Source: JBBDIJ01 sp040880485 (GTDB taxonomy: Bacteria; Bacteroidota; Rhodothermia; Balneolales; Balneolaceae). From it: 43,145 nt of DNA. Within the stretch, counting starts at the first letter, position 1. Every line of letters begins with the position of its first letter. The DNA is taken from assembly GCA_040880485.1 (NCBI GenBank), contig JBBDIJ010000004.1, positions 1-43,145 of the forward strand, given 5' to 3'. This document shows, in pieces, positions 1-7,319 of this stretch. The position numbers were made by a program, and so were the translations under genes. The notes below the pieces were generated by a model, which was given only the letters and a program-made list of their open reading frames with translations, searched no databases and was not told the origin of the DNA.

Positions 1-21
1 CTTTAAACTGGTAGCCTAACC

Positions 22-43
22 GATTCTGTTTTTACACAGAATC
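22..43. other. perfect 8-bp stem-loop
   Basis: GATTCTGT at 22-29 and ACAGAATC at 36-43 form a perfect inverted repeat with a 6-nt loop. No T-run follows on the plus strand. It may be the end of a transcript entering from the left, or an operator-like site about 190 bp upstream of the TonB-domain gene. The function is unknown. Confidence 0.35.
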
Positions 44-110
44 TAGGACTTGACCGATATAAAAAGAATTGCCACTTCGAAACAGCTCACATTCTCTATA
101 ATCTACACCG

Positions 111-140
111 TTTGTTCGAAAATAATTGGCACTACTATTG
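111..140 (+). promoter_or_regulatory. possible Bacteroidota-type promoter for the TonB-domain gene
   Basis: TTTG at 111-114 is followed after 18 nt by TACTATTG at 133-140, one mismatch from the TAnnTTTG consensus of the Bacteroidota housekeeping sigma factor. This would give a leader of about 80 nt. A TTGACT at 138-143 overlaps it but has no good -10 at 17 nt. The call rests on motif matching only. Confidence 0.22.
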
Positions 141-229
141 ACTTTTTACGGGTAATTGTCATCTTACTTAATAGTGCATAACTCATTTTTTTTAACAGAA
201 GGGCCCATCTGTGACGCTGAGGGTTTCAA

Positions 230-910
230 ATGGAGTCTCAAAAATATCATTCTGCCAGTGTACACCCCTGGCAACCTATAATTTTTCAGCTGTCACTGAT
301 TATAGTACTTGGTCTGTTTATCCTCGCAACAAGGTTTGAAACGTCACCCGGTGAGCCGGACCTTTTTATAGTTGATGATGTTCGAATCGTGAATTCAGCC
401 CATGTGATCCCGTCCTTTTCAGCAGCACGGCCCGCTATTCCACCACCACCTCCGCCGCGGCCAATTATTGATAATACGGAACCTGATAATGAAATATTTG
501 ATGTTCAGGATTTGAGTTTTGATGCATCCCTATATCCGGAAGGCAGAAGTTACGAACCTCCACCACCTCCTGATGTGATAGAGGAGGATGATCTGAATGA
601 GGAAGCGGATATGGTCTTTATTCTGGTGGAAGAGATGCCGGAACTGATTGGCGGGATAAACTCATTCAGAAATAAAATTGTCTATCCGAAGAGTGCGCAA
701 CAAGCAGGTATTCAGGGACTGGTATTTGTTCGGTTTGTGGTGAATGCACAGGGGAGGGTTGAAGAGCCCTGGATATTGCGTGGGATTGGGGGCGGGTGCG
801 ACGAAGCAGTATTGCATGCTGTGGAGCAGACCAGATTCAGCCCTGCCCGTCAGAGAGGGCGCCCTGTACATGTACAGTACACCATTCCTGTTCGATTTGT
901 ACTGAGATAA
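230..910 (+). CDS. TonB C-terminal domain protein (energy transducer TonB family)
   Basis: TonB-family protein of 226 residues. A single membrane segment near residues 18-33 follows a short cytoplasmic tail. Two proline tracts (about residues 72-77 and 110-115), separated by a strongly acidic linker, would span the periplasm. The C-terminal ~85 residues look like a TonB domain: a PxLIGG-like entry, YPKSAQQAGIQG, VFVRFVVNAQGRV, a GCDEAVLHAV helix and a terminal VRFVLR strand. TonB couples the ExbB/ExbD proton-motive-force motor to outer-membrane transporters. No exbB, exbD or receptor gene lies nearby, so the partner is unknown. The linker is acidic rather than Lys/Pro-rich as in classical TonB. 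The ATG is preceded by a GAGGG-like ribosome site. Domain assignment is good; transport role is inferred. Confidence 0.85.
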   Translation: MESQKYHSASVHPWQPIIFQLSLIIVLGLFILATRFETSPGEPDLFIVDDVRIVNSAHVIPSFSAARPAIPPPPPPRPIIDNTEPDNEIFDVQDLSFDASLYPEGRSYEPPPPPDVIEEDDLNEEADMVFILVEEMPELIGGINSFRNKIVYPKSAQQAGIQGLVFVRFVVNAQGRVEEPWILRGIGGGCDEAVLHAVEQTRFSPARQRGRPVHVQYTIPVRFVLR

Positions 911-911
911 G

Positions 912-935
912 CCAGGGTGTATTCCGACACCCTGG
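912..935. terminator. bidirectional hairpin between convergent genes
   Basis: CCAGGGTGT (912-920) and ACACCCTGG (927-935) pair perfectly over 9 bp around a 6-nt loop, starting one base after the tonB-like stop codon and lying between two convergent genes. There is no strong T-tract on either side, so termination may be factor-assisted. Confidence 0.6.
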
Positions 936-957
936 TCCATCGTAAAAGCTGTTCCGA

Positions 958-1551
958 TTATTCGGCAGCTCCACCATTCTGTGGTTGTGATTGCATGCCG
1001 TTCATCTGCGCACCTTGCATTTCAGCCATTCTCTGTTGTGCGCGTTGCTGTAGTTCAGGGTCCTGTTGCATCGCCATGTTGATTTGCTCAAGGCGATCCA
1101 TCTCCATTCCTTCACTATCGGCAATCACTTCTACCTGTTCATCGATACCAACCTGGATCTCTTCGATAGCAGTGGTAGCGGTTTGGAAGCTCTCCATATC
1201 TGAATCAGAGATCTCAAGATCCTCTGCTGATTGCCCTGATTCCAATCCCTGGGCAATCCTGTTGTAGGTCAAGACATCCAGTCCATGATCTTCGACGATT
1301 GTAATCATCTCCTGCTGTGAGCCCATTTGAATCTCCTGTGCCTGCATTACAACTGTAAGGAACTCGTCGAGCTCTTCATCGGATATCTCGATATCAACGG
1401 ATTGCTGTTGCTGGAATGGATCTTCATTCATCATATCCTGGGCAGTTTCCGATTGCTCGGCAGTCTCTTCCTGGCAGGCAGTAAAGGCAAAGGCAATAAG
1501 AAGCGAGAAGAGGAGTGTAAATTTAATCGATACTTTAGTGGTGCTGTACAT
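958..1551 (-). CDS. DUF4168-family lipoprotein
   Basis: Exported 197-residue protein. The N-terminus is a lipoprotein signal with a lipobox ending at Cys26 (FAFTAC), so the mature protein should be lipid-anchored in the envelope. The rest is very acidic, glutamine- and methionine-rich and helical, with two segments of the form ISDEELDEFLTVV...IAQGLESG and ISDSDMESF...MEMDRLEQI that match the DUF4168 pattern. No enzymatic motif is present and no function is established for the family. It converges on the TonB-domain gene with a shared hairpin between them. The long divergent region behind it probably holds its promoter, but I find no clear motif. Confidence 0.75.
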   Translation of the reverse strand: MYSTTKVSIKFTLLFSLLIAFAFTACQEETAEQSETAQDMMNEDPFQQQQSVDIEISDEELDEFLTVVMQAQEIQMGSQQEMITIVEDHGLDVLTYNRIAQGLESGQSAEDLEISDSDMESFQTATTAIEEIQVGIDEQVEVIADSEGMEMDRLEQINMAMQQDPELQQRAQQRMAEMQGAQMNGMQSQPQNGGAAE

Positions 1552-1893
1552 GGATTAACGGCTTGTATGTTGATATTGAATTTTTGGGGGTAAACGCTAT
1601 TCTAACGGAGACACCTTTCGTTTGTTCTGTGAAACGCCTGTTTGATAAAAAATTTACCCCAATTCCTTAAACAGGAAACATCATGCTAAGATAGGCATCT
1701 AATTAGCCAATGGACAATTTGGACCCTAAACAATCTGCCGGTTATCGGGTTTTAACGGAGAATAAGGAGTAAAAAATGTTCTGGTGTGAACCGCACAGGC
1801 AAAAAAAGTTAGTTTGTATGACAGTAAATGAAATAGTATCATTTTTTGATATTTGTCCTAAAGTGCCACTATTATTAAACCAAGCAAGATCAG
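1552..1893. other. 342-bp AT-rich divergent intergenic region
   Basis: Region between the DUF4168 lipoprotein (minus) and the sugar dehydrogenase (plus). It is visibly more AT-rich than the neighbouring genes. The one item of note is a short reading frame with a strong ribosome site at 1776-1925. I see no convincing TAnnTTTG promoter, repeat or RNA gene in it. Confidence 0.5.
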
Positions 1894-1925
1894 ATGATGA
1901 AACGAATGAACAGAAGTTGTGCTGA
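1776..1925 (+). CDS. possible 49-codon leader ORF overlapping the sugar dehydrogenase start
   Basis: An ATG at 1776 follows an AGGAG at 1765-1769 with 6-nt spacing, one of the better Shine-Dalgarno sites in the window. The frame runs 49 codons to a TGA at 1923-1925, overlapping the downstream ATG (1894) by 32 nt in another frame. The predicted peptide has four cysteines, a basic patch near the start (HRQKK) and no signal peptide; I recognise no family. The dehydrogenase start itself has a weak ribosome site, so translation of this ORF could couple to it. It may equally be a chance ORF. Confidence 0.3.
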   Translation: MFWCEPHRQKKLVCMTVNEIVSFFDICPKVPLLLNQARSDDETNEQKLC

Positions 1926-3156
1926 ATACTTTCATTTTCTAAAGAGGTCATGTACAGTTACACTGGTTTTCTTGCTAATGGCGACAGCCTGTAACGGACC
2001 GGCAGCCGACAGCGAACGGGACGGGAGTGAAGTCAATTCCTCAATACATCACGAATTCAGAGTGGTCACTGTCGTGGACAGCTTGCTGCAGCACCCCTGG
2101 GGGCTCGCGTTTCTTCCCGATGGCGATATGCTGGTCACCGAGAGGGGAAGTCCCGGTAACGACGGGCAACCTGGCCAGTTGAGGATCATCCGCGACGGAG
2201 AGCTACTTTCCGACCCGGTTCCTGGCCTTCCCGAAATTCGGGTAGGTGGTCAGGGAGGCCTACTCGATGTGGTTTTGCATCCGGATTTTGAGACAAACCG
2301 CCTGGTTTACCTGAGTTATGCCAAGCCCGGATCGGATGATTCACAGGGTACTACTGCAGTGATTCGGGGCCGATTCGAATCAGATGCTCTTCATGATGTC
2401 GAGGAAGTATTTGAAGCGGAAGCGTGGAGAGGGGGTCGTGGCCATCACGGTTCAAGAATAGTATTTGATGATGACGGGTATATGTTCATCTCTATTGGAG
2501 ATCGCCAGGTCTCTCCGGGTGGCGGCCTGGACGCCCAGAGGGAGCATCCGGCACAGGATCTATCGAATCATATCGGAACCATTGTACGGCTCAATGATGA
2601 CGGATCCGTACCAGATGATAATCCGTTCACAGAAGAGGAGGGAGTACTGCCGGAGATCTGGAGTTATGGACACCGGAATCCCCAGGGCCTTACGGTTCAT
2701 CCCGAAACCAATGAGATATGGGCCATCGAGCACGGGCCTCAGGGTGGGGATGAGTTGAACCATATACGTCCCGGTTTGAATTACGGGTGGCCCGTTATCG
2801 GGTATGGCGTGAATTATGGCCCTGGATCTCCGATTCACGAAGTAGTTCATCATCAGGGAATGGAGTACCCGATACATCACTGGACACCTTCCATTGCCCC
2901 GTCAGGACTGATGATCTATACCGGAGACAAGTTTCCTCAATGGCATGGCAATATCTTCGTGGGTGGAATGTCTGATCAACACCAAACTCTCGCCAGGGTT
3001 GTTGTGGATGGAGACCGTTTTGTGAGCGAAGAACTTCTTTTAAAAGGGGAGTATCGTATTCGGGATGTTCGCCAGGGCCCCGACGGATATATCTACCTGG
3101 GCATAGATGACCGTAGTGGGAACCTCACTTCTGTTTTGAGGCTCGAACCCTCCTGA
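1894..3156 (+). CDS. PQQ-dependent aldose sugar dehydrogenase, lipoprotein (YliI/GdhB type)
   Basis: Six-bladed beta-propeller of the glucose/sorbosone dehydrogenase family, 420 residues, which oxidises aldoses using PQQ and calcium outside the cytoplasm. The N-terminus is a lipoprotein signal with a lipobox at Cys33 (LLMATAC). Family landmarks occur in order: HPWGLAFLPDG...VTER, GGQGGLLDVVLHPDF, the RGHHGSRIVF stretch with the catalytic-type histidine, GDRQVSPGG, SYGHRNPQGL, EHGPQGGDELN and NYGWPVIGYG. Length fits the YliI/Asd subgroup. A plastocyanin-like lipoprotein is its convergent neighbour and could accept electrons, which is inference. The start at 1894 gives a full signal peptide; the third in-frame ATG (1906) is an alternative. 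No PQQ biosynthesis genes are in the window. Confidence 0.88.
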   Translation: MMKRMNRSCAEYFHFLKRSCTVTLVFLLMATACNGPAADSERDGSEVNSSIHHEFRVVTVVDSLLQHPWGLAFLPDGDMLVTERGSPGNDGQPGQLRIIRDGELLSDPVPGLPEIRVGGQGGLLDVVLHPDFETNRLVYLSYAKPGSDDSQGTTAVIRGRFESDALHDVEEVFEAEAWRGGRGHHGSRIVFDDDGYMFISIGDRQVSPGGGLDAQREHPAQDLSNHIGTIVRLNDDGSVPDDNPFTEEEGVLPEIWSYGHRNPQGLTVHPETNEIWAIEHGPQGGDELNHIRPGLNYGWPVIGYGVNYGPGSPIHEVVHHQGMEYPIHHWTPSIAPSGLMIYTGDKFPQWHGNIFVGGMSDQHQTLARVVVDGDRFVSEELLLKGEYRIRDVRQGPDGYIYLGIDDRSGNLTSVLRLEPS

Positions 3157-3380
3157 TTCCGATGGACCATCCGGCTTGCGGCCGCCCACCCCCCCAACAT
3201 GGTTTGCCGGGAGAGGGATACATGGCGGGCAGCCGCAATTGCCGGAGGGAATACAGCACCTTTCAGCTTATCATTACTTATACAATGAACTACTAATAAG
3301 AATCAATAATCAACTATTAAAGGTACGTCCGGAAATTGATTTTTTTCCGAGTCTATGCCCTTGTATATTACAAGGAGTTA

Positions 3381-3408
3381 CATCAGAAAAAGCCTGCCTG
3401 TTCTGATG
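3381..3408. terminator. stem-loop between convergent genes, possible terminator
   Basis: CATCAGAA (3381-3388) and TTCTGATG (3401-3408) form a perfect 8-bp inverted repeat with a 12-nt loop. A second small perfect hairpin lies at 3359-3375 (CCTTGTA / TACAAGG). They sit between the convergent sugar dehydrogenase and plastocyanin-like genes. Neither has a clear T-tract, so the call is tentative. Confidence 0.35.
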
Positions 3409-3436
3409 CGCAAAGCACAATTCGGAGTCTCATGTG

Positions 3437-3952
3437 TTAGTATGTACCTCCGGTTCCGGTCTCCTCATCATCCTCAGTCTCTGCACTCGCTTCTTCTTCA
3501 GCTACCACAGTTACGGTTCCAGTCATCCCCATGTCGACGTGTGGAATACAGTAATATGGATAGTTTCCCACTTCATCAAAGGTGTAAGAGAACGTCTGAT
3601 CGGGAGAGAGGGTACCGCTATCGAAGAGTCCATCCGGTGAACCGCCTGACCCACTGGTTACGGTATGGTTTACATCCGAGGTATTTGTCCATGTAATAGT
3701 TGTTCCTACAGTCACGGTTCTGCTGGACGGATTGAATGAGATGGCGCCCATCCAAACTTCATCATCTTCCGGCCCCGAAGGCGGTGGGGTTGTGCCGTTA
3801 CCATTTGTATTATCGTTGTTGTCATCGAACCCCGGATCTGTCGAGCCTTCACATCCCGGAAACAGAAGTGCTGTAGAAAGCAGGAGAAAAAAGACGGTTA
3901 GAATTGAAATGGTTCGGTGTGTTTCAGTGTGGATCGAAGCTGTAGGTTTCAT
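3437..3952 (-). CDS. plastocyanin/azurin-like blue-copper lipoprotein
   Basis: Small envelope electron carrier of 171 residues. It has a lipoprotein signal with the acceptor cysteine at Cys34 (LLFPGC), an Asn/Gly/Pro-rich low-complexity linker (about 38-65) and a cupredoxin domain (about 66-150). All expected type-1 copper ligands are visible: His in VNHTVTSG, then Cys, His and Met in YYCIPHVDMGM. The C-terminus is an acidic Glu/Thr tail. Proteins of this type shuttle single electrons between periplasmic dehydrogenases and oxidases. The convergent PQQ sugar dehydrogenase is a plausible partner by location only. Confidence 0.9.
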   Translation of the reverse strand: MKPTASIHTETHRTISILTVFFLLLSTALLFPGCEGSTDPGFDDNNDNTNGNGTTPPPSGPEDDEVWMGAISFNPSSRTVTVGTTITWTNTSDVNHTVTSGSGGSPDGLFDSGTLSPDQTFSYTFDEVGNYPYYCIPHVDMGMTGTVTVVAEEEASAETEDDEETGTGGTY

Positions 3953-4014
3953 GAGTTCTCTATCTGTTTATGTTGTTTATTTATGAATGAAATTGGTAGC
4001 GGCAAAGTGTTGTT

Positions 4015-5262
4015 TTAAGGTTTGCCTCTAAAGTGAAACGAAATGTTGAGACCTGCAGAGTAGAGGTTTACATCACCCCATCCCACACCCTGTAGAGGGA
4101 TGCTTACATATGGAGTGCTTCGTATAGACCAGCTGTCAGATAGAAGCTGTTCGTACCCCAGATGGATCGTGAAACTGCTGAACCAATGCCCGTTACCACT
4201 GCGGACGGTGATACTCTCCGGATTCGAATAGCTACTGCTGCCTGCAGGGTAGGTGAATCTGTACTTTTCACGTGCCATTATCAGACTGTTGATTCCCGTA
4301 CCCGCAAAGAGTCTGAACTGCTCTCCCGTATAGAGGTTGGTCTGTATGGAGAGTGGTATCTCAAGGATCAGACAGGTGGCGCGAATGAGATCGGGATCAG
4401 CCCCCGAATACCCATACTTCGGCTCATAATTGCCAGATGTGGAGCGATAGCGCGTGTCAGAGACAAGGAGTCCTGCAGACACGGCCAGCGAACGGGTCCA
4501 GGTGTAATCTGCTGTTACCCCCACCCGTAAACCAGGTCGGGTAAAATCCTGAAAAGAGTTTACAGTACTGTAACCCGGTCCTATTACAAGCCCTGTTGTT
4601 ATTCGGCCCAAAATGGTATCCCCATTCCGGCCGGCGATAGCTGCTGAAGCAATATCATCTTCTCTGTTTGATATGGAAGGTTCAGGCTCGTGGCTGTCGA
4701 GATCCACTTTTGCTATCGTAACGGGTTGAACCGGTTGGGCGAAATTATCTCTTGCAGAAGTGAATCCATCGATTTGTAACTCGATTCGAGCCACCTCCTG
4801 CAGACGCCTCTCCTGATCAGTTATATGTATACCCTGTTGTTCCAATCTGGTATCCGTGTCCGAAACCGTAGCTGTTTCTTCTTCGGCAGAGGCAATTTGG
4901 CGAGGTTCCGTTCTGCCCGGATCCGTCCAGGCTCCGGTGTCCTCCTGTTCGCTTATAATGTTATTGTCTGTCTCTGGCGTCGAGTCGGAGGGTACTAAAA
5001 CTTCGTAGTCATCCACAAGAAGCTGCAGATTGTGTAGACTTTGATGATTTTGCCAGGTGTAGTATCCGAGAACCGAGAGAGCCAACAATACAATGGCTGC
5101 CGCCAGGGATACCACCCTGCGAAGTTTTCGCTGCATGCCGGCTGAATCAAGGTGTGGCACCAGTCGCTTCCAGGCCTCTTCATAATGATCTGTCGGCCCT
5201 CCTTCAGCCAGTCTTTCTCTGAATTGATCGTCCAGCGATCGGTCTTTTTTACTCTTGTCCAT
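4015..5262 (-). CDS. ECF-associated membrane protein: anti-sigma-like N-terminus plus beta-barrel-like C-terminus
   Basis: Protein of 415 residues whose start overlaps the end of the sigma-factor gene by 14 nt, implying translational coupling. Residues 1-45 are charged and helical (EEAWKRLVPHLDSAG), followed by one membrane helix near 49-66 (LAAAIVLLALSVLGYYTW), the layout of a membrane-anchored anti-sigma factor. Residues ~70-205 are a Glu/Thr/Gln-rich linker. From ~210 to the end the sequence alternates like an outer-membrane beta-barrel (GRITTGLVIGPGYS, GLRVGVTADYTWTR, SLAVSAGLLVSDTRYR, LYSAGLNISFHF). I infer regulation of the adjacent sigma factor. An inner-membrane anchor joined to a barrel-like domain is hard to place topologically. 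No zinc-binding HxxxCxxC motif is present. Confidence 0.7.
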   Translation of the reverse strand: MDKSKKDRSLDDQFRERLAEGGPTDHYEEAWKRLVPHLDSAGMQRKLRRVVSLAAAIVLLALSVLGYYTWQNHQSLHNLQLLVDDYEVLVPSDSTPETDNNIISEQEDTGAWTDPGRTEPRQIASAEEETATVSDTDTRLEQQGIHITDQERRLQEVARIELQIDGFTSARDNFAQPVQPVTIAKVDLDSHEPEPSISNREDDIASAAIAGRNGDTILGRITTGLVIGPGYSTVNSFQDFTRPGLRVGVTADYTWTRSLAVSAGLLVSDTRYRSTSGNYEPKYGYSGADPDLIRATCLILEIPLSIQTNLYTGEQFRLFAGTGINSLIMAREKYRFTYPAGSSSYSNPESITVRSGNGHWFSSFTIHLGYEQLLSDSWSIRSTPYVSIPLQGVGWGDVNLYSAGLNISFHFRGKP

Positions 5263-5833
5263 GACTTTTGACCTCCCTGTTACTCAGTTCCACCTTGTTC
5301 TGGAGAAGCTTTCTTGCCCTCGCAAGATTGGATTTGGACGTACCTTCCGCCAGGCCGAGCATCTCTGCGATTTCATTGTGTGTATAGCCCTCAATCACAT
5401 GAAGATTAAAGACCGTACGTGATGCAGGGGGGAGCTCCTGCACCATTTCTAATATCTCCATATATGAGAGGTGGCTCAGGATCATCTCATCCGTTCTCGT
5501 AGCTTCTTCACTTGCTTCAAAACTGACAAGCTGATGACGGTTCTGTGTCGTTTTAAAATGATTTACAGCCGTATTTACGAGAATCTGGCGTAACCAGGGT
5601 TTGAATGAACGGCCGCTGTCGTAAGAATTGATATTTTGAAATACCTTCATAAATGAGTCGTTCAAAATGGAGATCGCCTGCTCTTCGGTGCTGGAATATC
5701 GCCTTGTTATACTCATGCCGTAGGCGTAATACAATCGATAGAGCTCCTTCTGGCTCTTCCTGTCCCAGGCTTTACAACCTTTGACGATCTTTTGGATTAC
5801 TGACTGTTCCTCTTCCCTGCCGTGCATGGCCAT
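5249..5833 (-). CDS. ECF-family RNA polymerase sigma factor (module 1)
   Basis: Sigma-70 family protein of 194 residues with only regions 2 and 4. Region 2 lies at about residues 28-95 (LYRLYYAYGMSITRRY...ILNDSFMKVFQNI...FKPWLRQILVNTAVNHFK). Region 4 lies at about 130-180 (LPPASRTVFNLHVIEGYTHNEIAEMLGLAEGTSKSNLARARKLL), which carries the -35-binding helix-turn-helix. This spacing and the LPxxxRTVFNL...GYxHxEIA wording are typical of Bacteroidota ECF factors. It overlaps its downstream partner gene by 14 nt, so both are probably co-transcribed and the partner is the likely regulator. MHGREEEQ, two codons in, is an alternative start. Confidence 0.9.
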   Translation of the reverse strand: MAMHGREEEQSVIQKIVKGCKAWDRKSQKELYRLYYAYGMSITRRYSSTEEQAISILNDSFMKVFQNINSYDSGRSFKPWLRQILVNTAVNHFKTTQNRHQLVSFEASEEATRTDEMILSHLSYMEILEMVQELPPASRTVFNLHVIEGYTHNEIAEMLGLAEGTSKSNLARARKLLQNKVELSNREVKSHGQE

Positions 5834-6087
5834 GTTTAAAGGGTCTGTTTACTTCCCTATACAATACAAAAACAGAAAGGGTTGTTTCTGGCTCAAATAT
5901 TTAATCTTCATCTTTAATAAATAGAATATGGAATTGGCGTTAATTCAAGTTATATTGGTACTGTTACATTAGATCATATCATCTGAAGAGAGAGTGTGCT
6001 CCTGTCTGTCGATGCGTTTAATACCATTCCATAGATTAGTGAACCTCCTTCTGCGGATGTTTTAATTTCAGTTACAATACCTACACC

Positions 6088-6306
6088 ATGACTCAGAAAG
6101 GAAAAGTAAAGTGGTTCGACGCCGTAAAAGGATTTGGATTTATCGAGCCTGAAGACGGAGGCAAAGATGTCTTCGTACACAGAAACAATGTAGAGAACCT
6201 GGGGCGCGATCAGGGACTTGAAGAGAATGAAGAGGTGGAATTCTCCGTAGAAGAAGGACCGAAAGGCCTGAGTGCTGTTGAAGTACGCAGCCTTACCTAC
6301 GAATAG
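6088..6306 (+). CDS. csp: cold-shock domain protein (CspA family)
   Basis: Complete single-domain cold-shock protein of 72 residues, a five-stranded OB fold that binds single-stranded RNA/DNA and melts RNA structure. Both nucleic-acid motifs are intact: KGFGFI (RNP1, residues 13-18) and VFVH (RNP2, 29-32), preceded by KVKWFD. The ATG has no visible Shine-Dalgarno. The 254-bp AT-rich gap upstream could supply the long leader typical of cold-shock mRNAs, but I could not identify a specific structure in it. A strong terminator follows 21 nt after the stop. Confidence 0.93.
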   Translation: MTQKGKVKWFDAVKGFGFIEPEDGGKDVFVHRNNVENLGRDQGLEENEEVEFSVEEGPKGLSAVEVRSLTYE

Positions 6307-6327
6307 ATCGAAAGATCTCATCTTATT

Positions 6328-6367
6328 AAAAAAGCCTGTTCCGATTTTCGGAACAGGCTTTTTTTTT
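6328..6367. terminator. strong bidirectional intrinsic terminator
   Basis: GCCTGTTCCG (6334-6343) pairs perfectly with CGGAACAGGC (6349-6358) around a 5-nt loop, with six A before and nine T after. It works in both directions, ending csp on the plus strand and the DUF4382 gene (and possibly sigma module 2) on the minus strand. Confidence 0.93.
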
Positions 6368-6445
6368 GAGAAGTACCTGATGGGCTGTGTCAGCTGGATG
6401 GTAGAGACAACCTGCTCTTCATTCAGACTTTTGAGAACTTTACTG

Positions 6446-7255
6446 CTACTCAGATGCGGGGATTTGAATCTCACCGAGAGTAGTAACCTCACCAGGCGTG
6501 ATGGCAATCTCTTCCAGGTTCAGGATTTCAAAACCCGGTTCCCGTGCGTTGAAGGATAGCGTATAACTACCTTCGGAAAGGCCGAAGAGCAGAAATTCTC
6601 CAGTAATTTCATCAGAATAGGTAGTCGAGAGAGTGTCACTTCCACTGATCGCGTAGATTGCAGGCCGGGCCGATGCGGGTACAACAACCCCGCTGGCATT
6701 TCCGGTTGTGGCAAGGTGGGTGGCACGTATGACCGGCTTTAGAATATAATCAGCCGGTTGAGGAGCCTGACCGGGCTGGACTATCGAGCGCTCTGCATCA
6801 AAATCGAGCAGAAGGACATATTCTGAACCATCTGTGATCTCTGCATCTACATTCAACTTGACACCGGTCTGGCTTCCACTCGGTACGAAGAGAGATTTCT
6901 GCTCACCGTTTTCAACGATGTAGTTGTCATCATGGCTTACAATCAACCGAATTTGAGAGTAGGTGCCTGATTCCAATTCTGCTGATCCAAGTACTTCATA
7001 CGCACCATTGGTCAGTTCAAGCAGGTCAAATTGCTGCATCGGTTCACTTATTACGATCCAGCCCTCTTCATCTTCGTTTCGGTTGACCTCTACACGTTCG
7101 ATAAAGATGTTCACCTCCTCAAAATCAGCGGGGGCGTCGTGCAGCCAAACGGAAAAGCTTCCGGTTGCGCTGTCCGATTGTGAATCGCAGCTCACAAAGA
7201 GGAGCGCAATGAGGGTGAGAAAAGCGGGAAAATTCAGTTGTTTTAATCCTTTCAT
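6446..7255 (-). CDS. DUF4382-domain lipoprotein with carboxypeptidase-regulatory-like C-terminus
   Basis: Envelope protein of 269 residues. The lipoprotein signal ends at Cys23 (LLFVSC). Residues ~32-165 match DUF4382 (GSFSVWLHDAPADFEEVNIFIERVEVNR, then a LLELTNGAYEVLG strand region). The C-terminal ~75 residues have the feel of a carboxypeptidase-regulatory or CnaB-like beta-sandwich (GSDTLSTTYSDEITGEFLLFGLSEGSYTLSF). No function is established for DUF4382. It starts 64 bp after the helical gene of sigma module 2 on the same strand with no terminator between, so it may be the last gene of that operon. Confidence 0.8.
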   Translation of the reverse strand: MKGLKQLNFPAFLTLIALLFVSCDSQSDSATGSFSVWLHDAPADFEEVNIFIERVEVNRNEDEEGWIVISEPMQQFDLLELTNGAYEVLGSAELESGTYSQIRLIVSHDDNYIVENGEQKSLFVPSGSQTGVKLNVDAEITDGSEYVLLLDFDAERSIVQPGQAPQPADYILKPVIRATHLATTGNASGVVVPASARPAIYAISGSDTLSTTYSDEITGEFLLFGLSEGSYTLSFNAREPGFEILNLEEIAITPGEVTTLGEIQIPASE

Positions 7256-7319
7256 AATAGTCAGTCACAGATGTTAAGTTTCGGTGTTTTGACTGTAGGA
7301 CGACACTGCTGGAAAAAAG

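Noticed and set aside
3176..3406. 76-codon frame between the sugar dehydrogenase and the plastocyanin-like gene
   Set aside because: No ribosome site, no domain, low-complexity start; it lies between convergent genes amid hairpins.
5974..6507. 177-codon minus-strand frame across csp and its terminator
   Set aside because: It would read through a strong intrinsic terminator and antisense to csp; no protein features.
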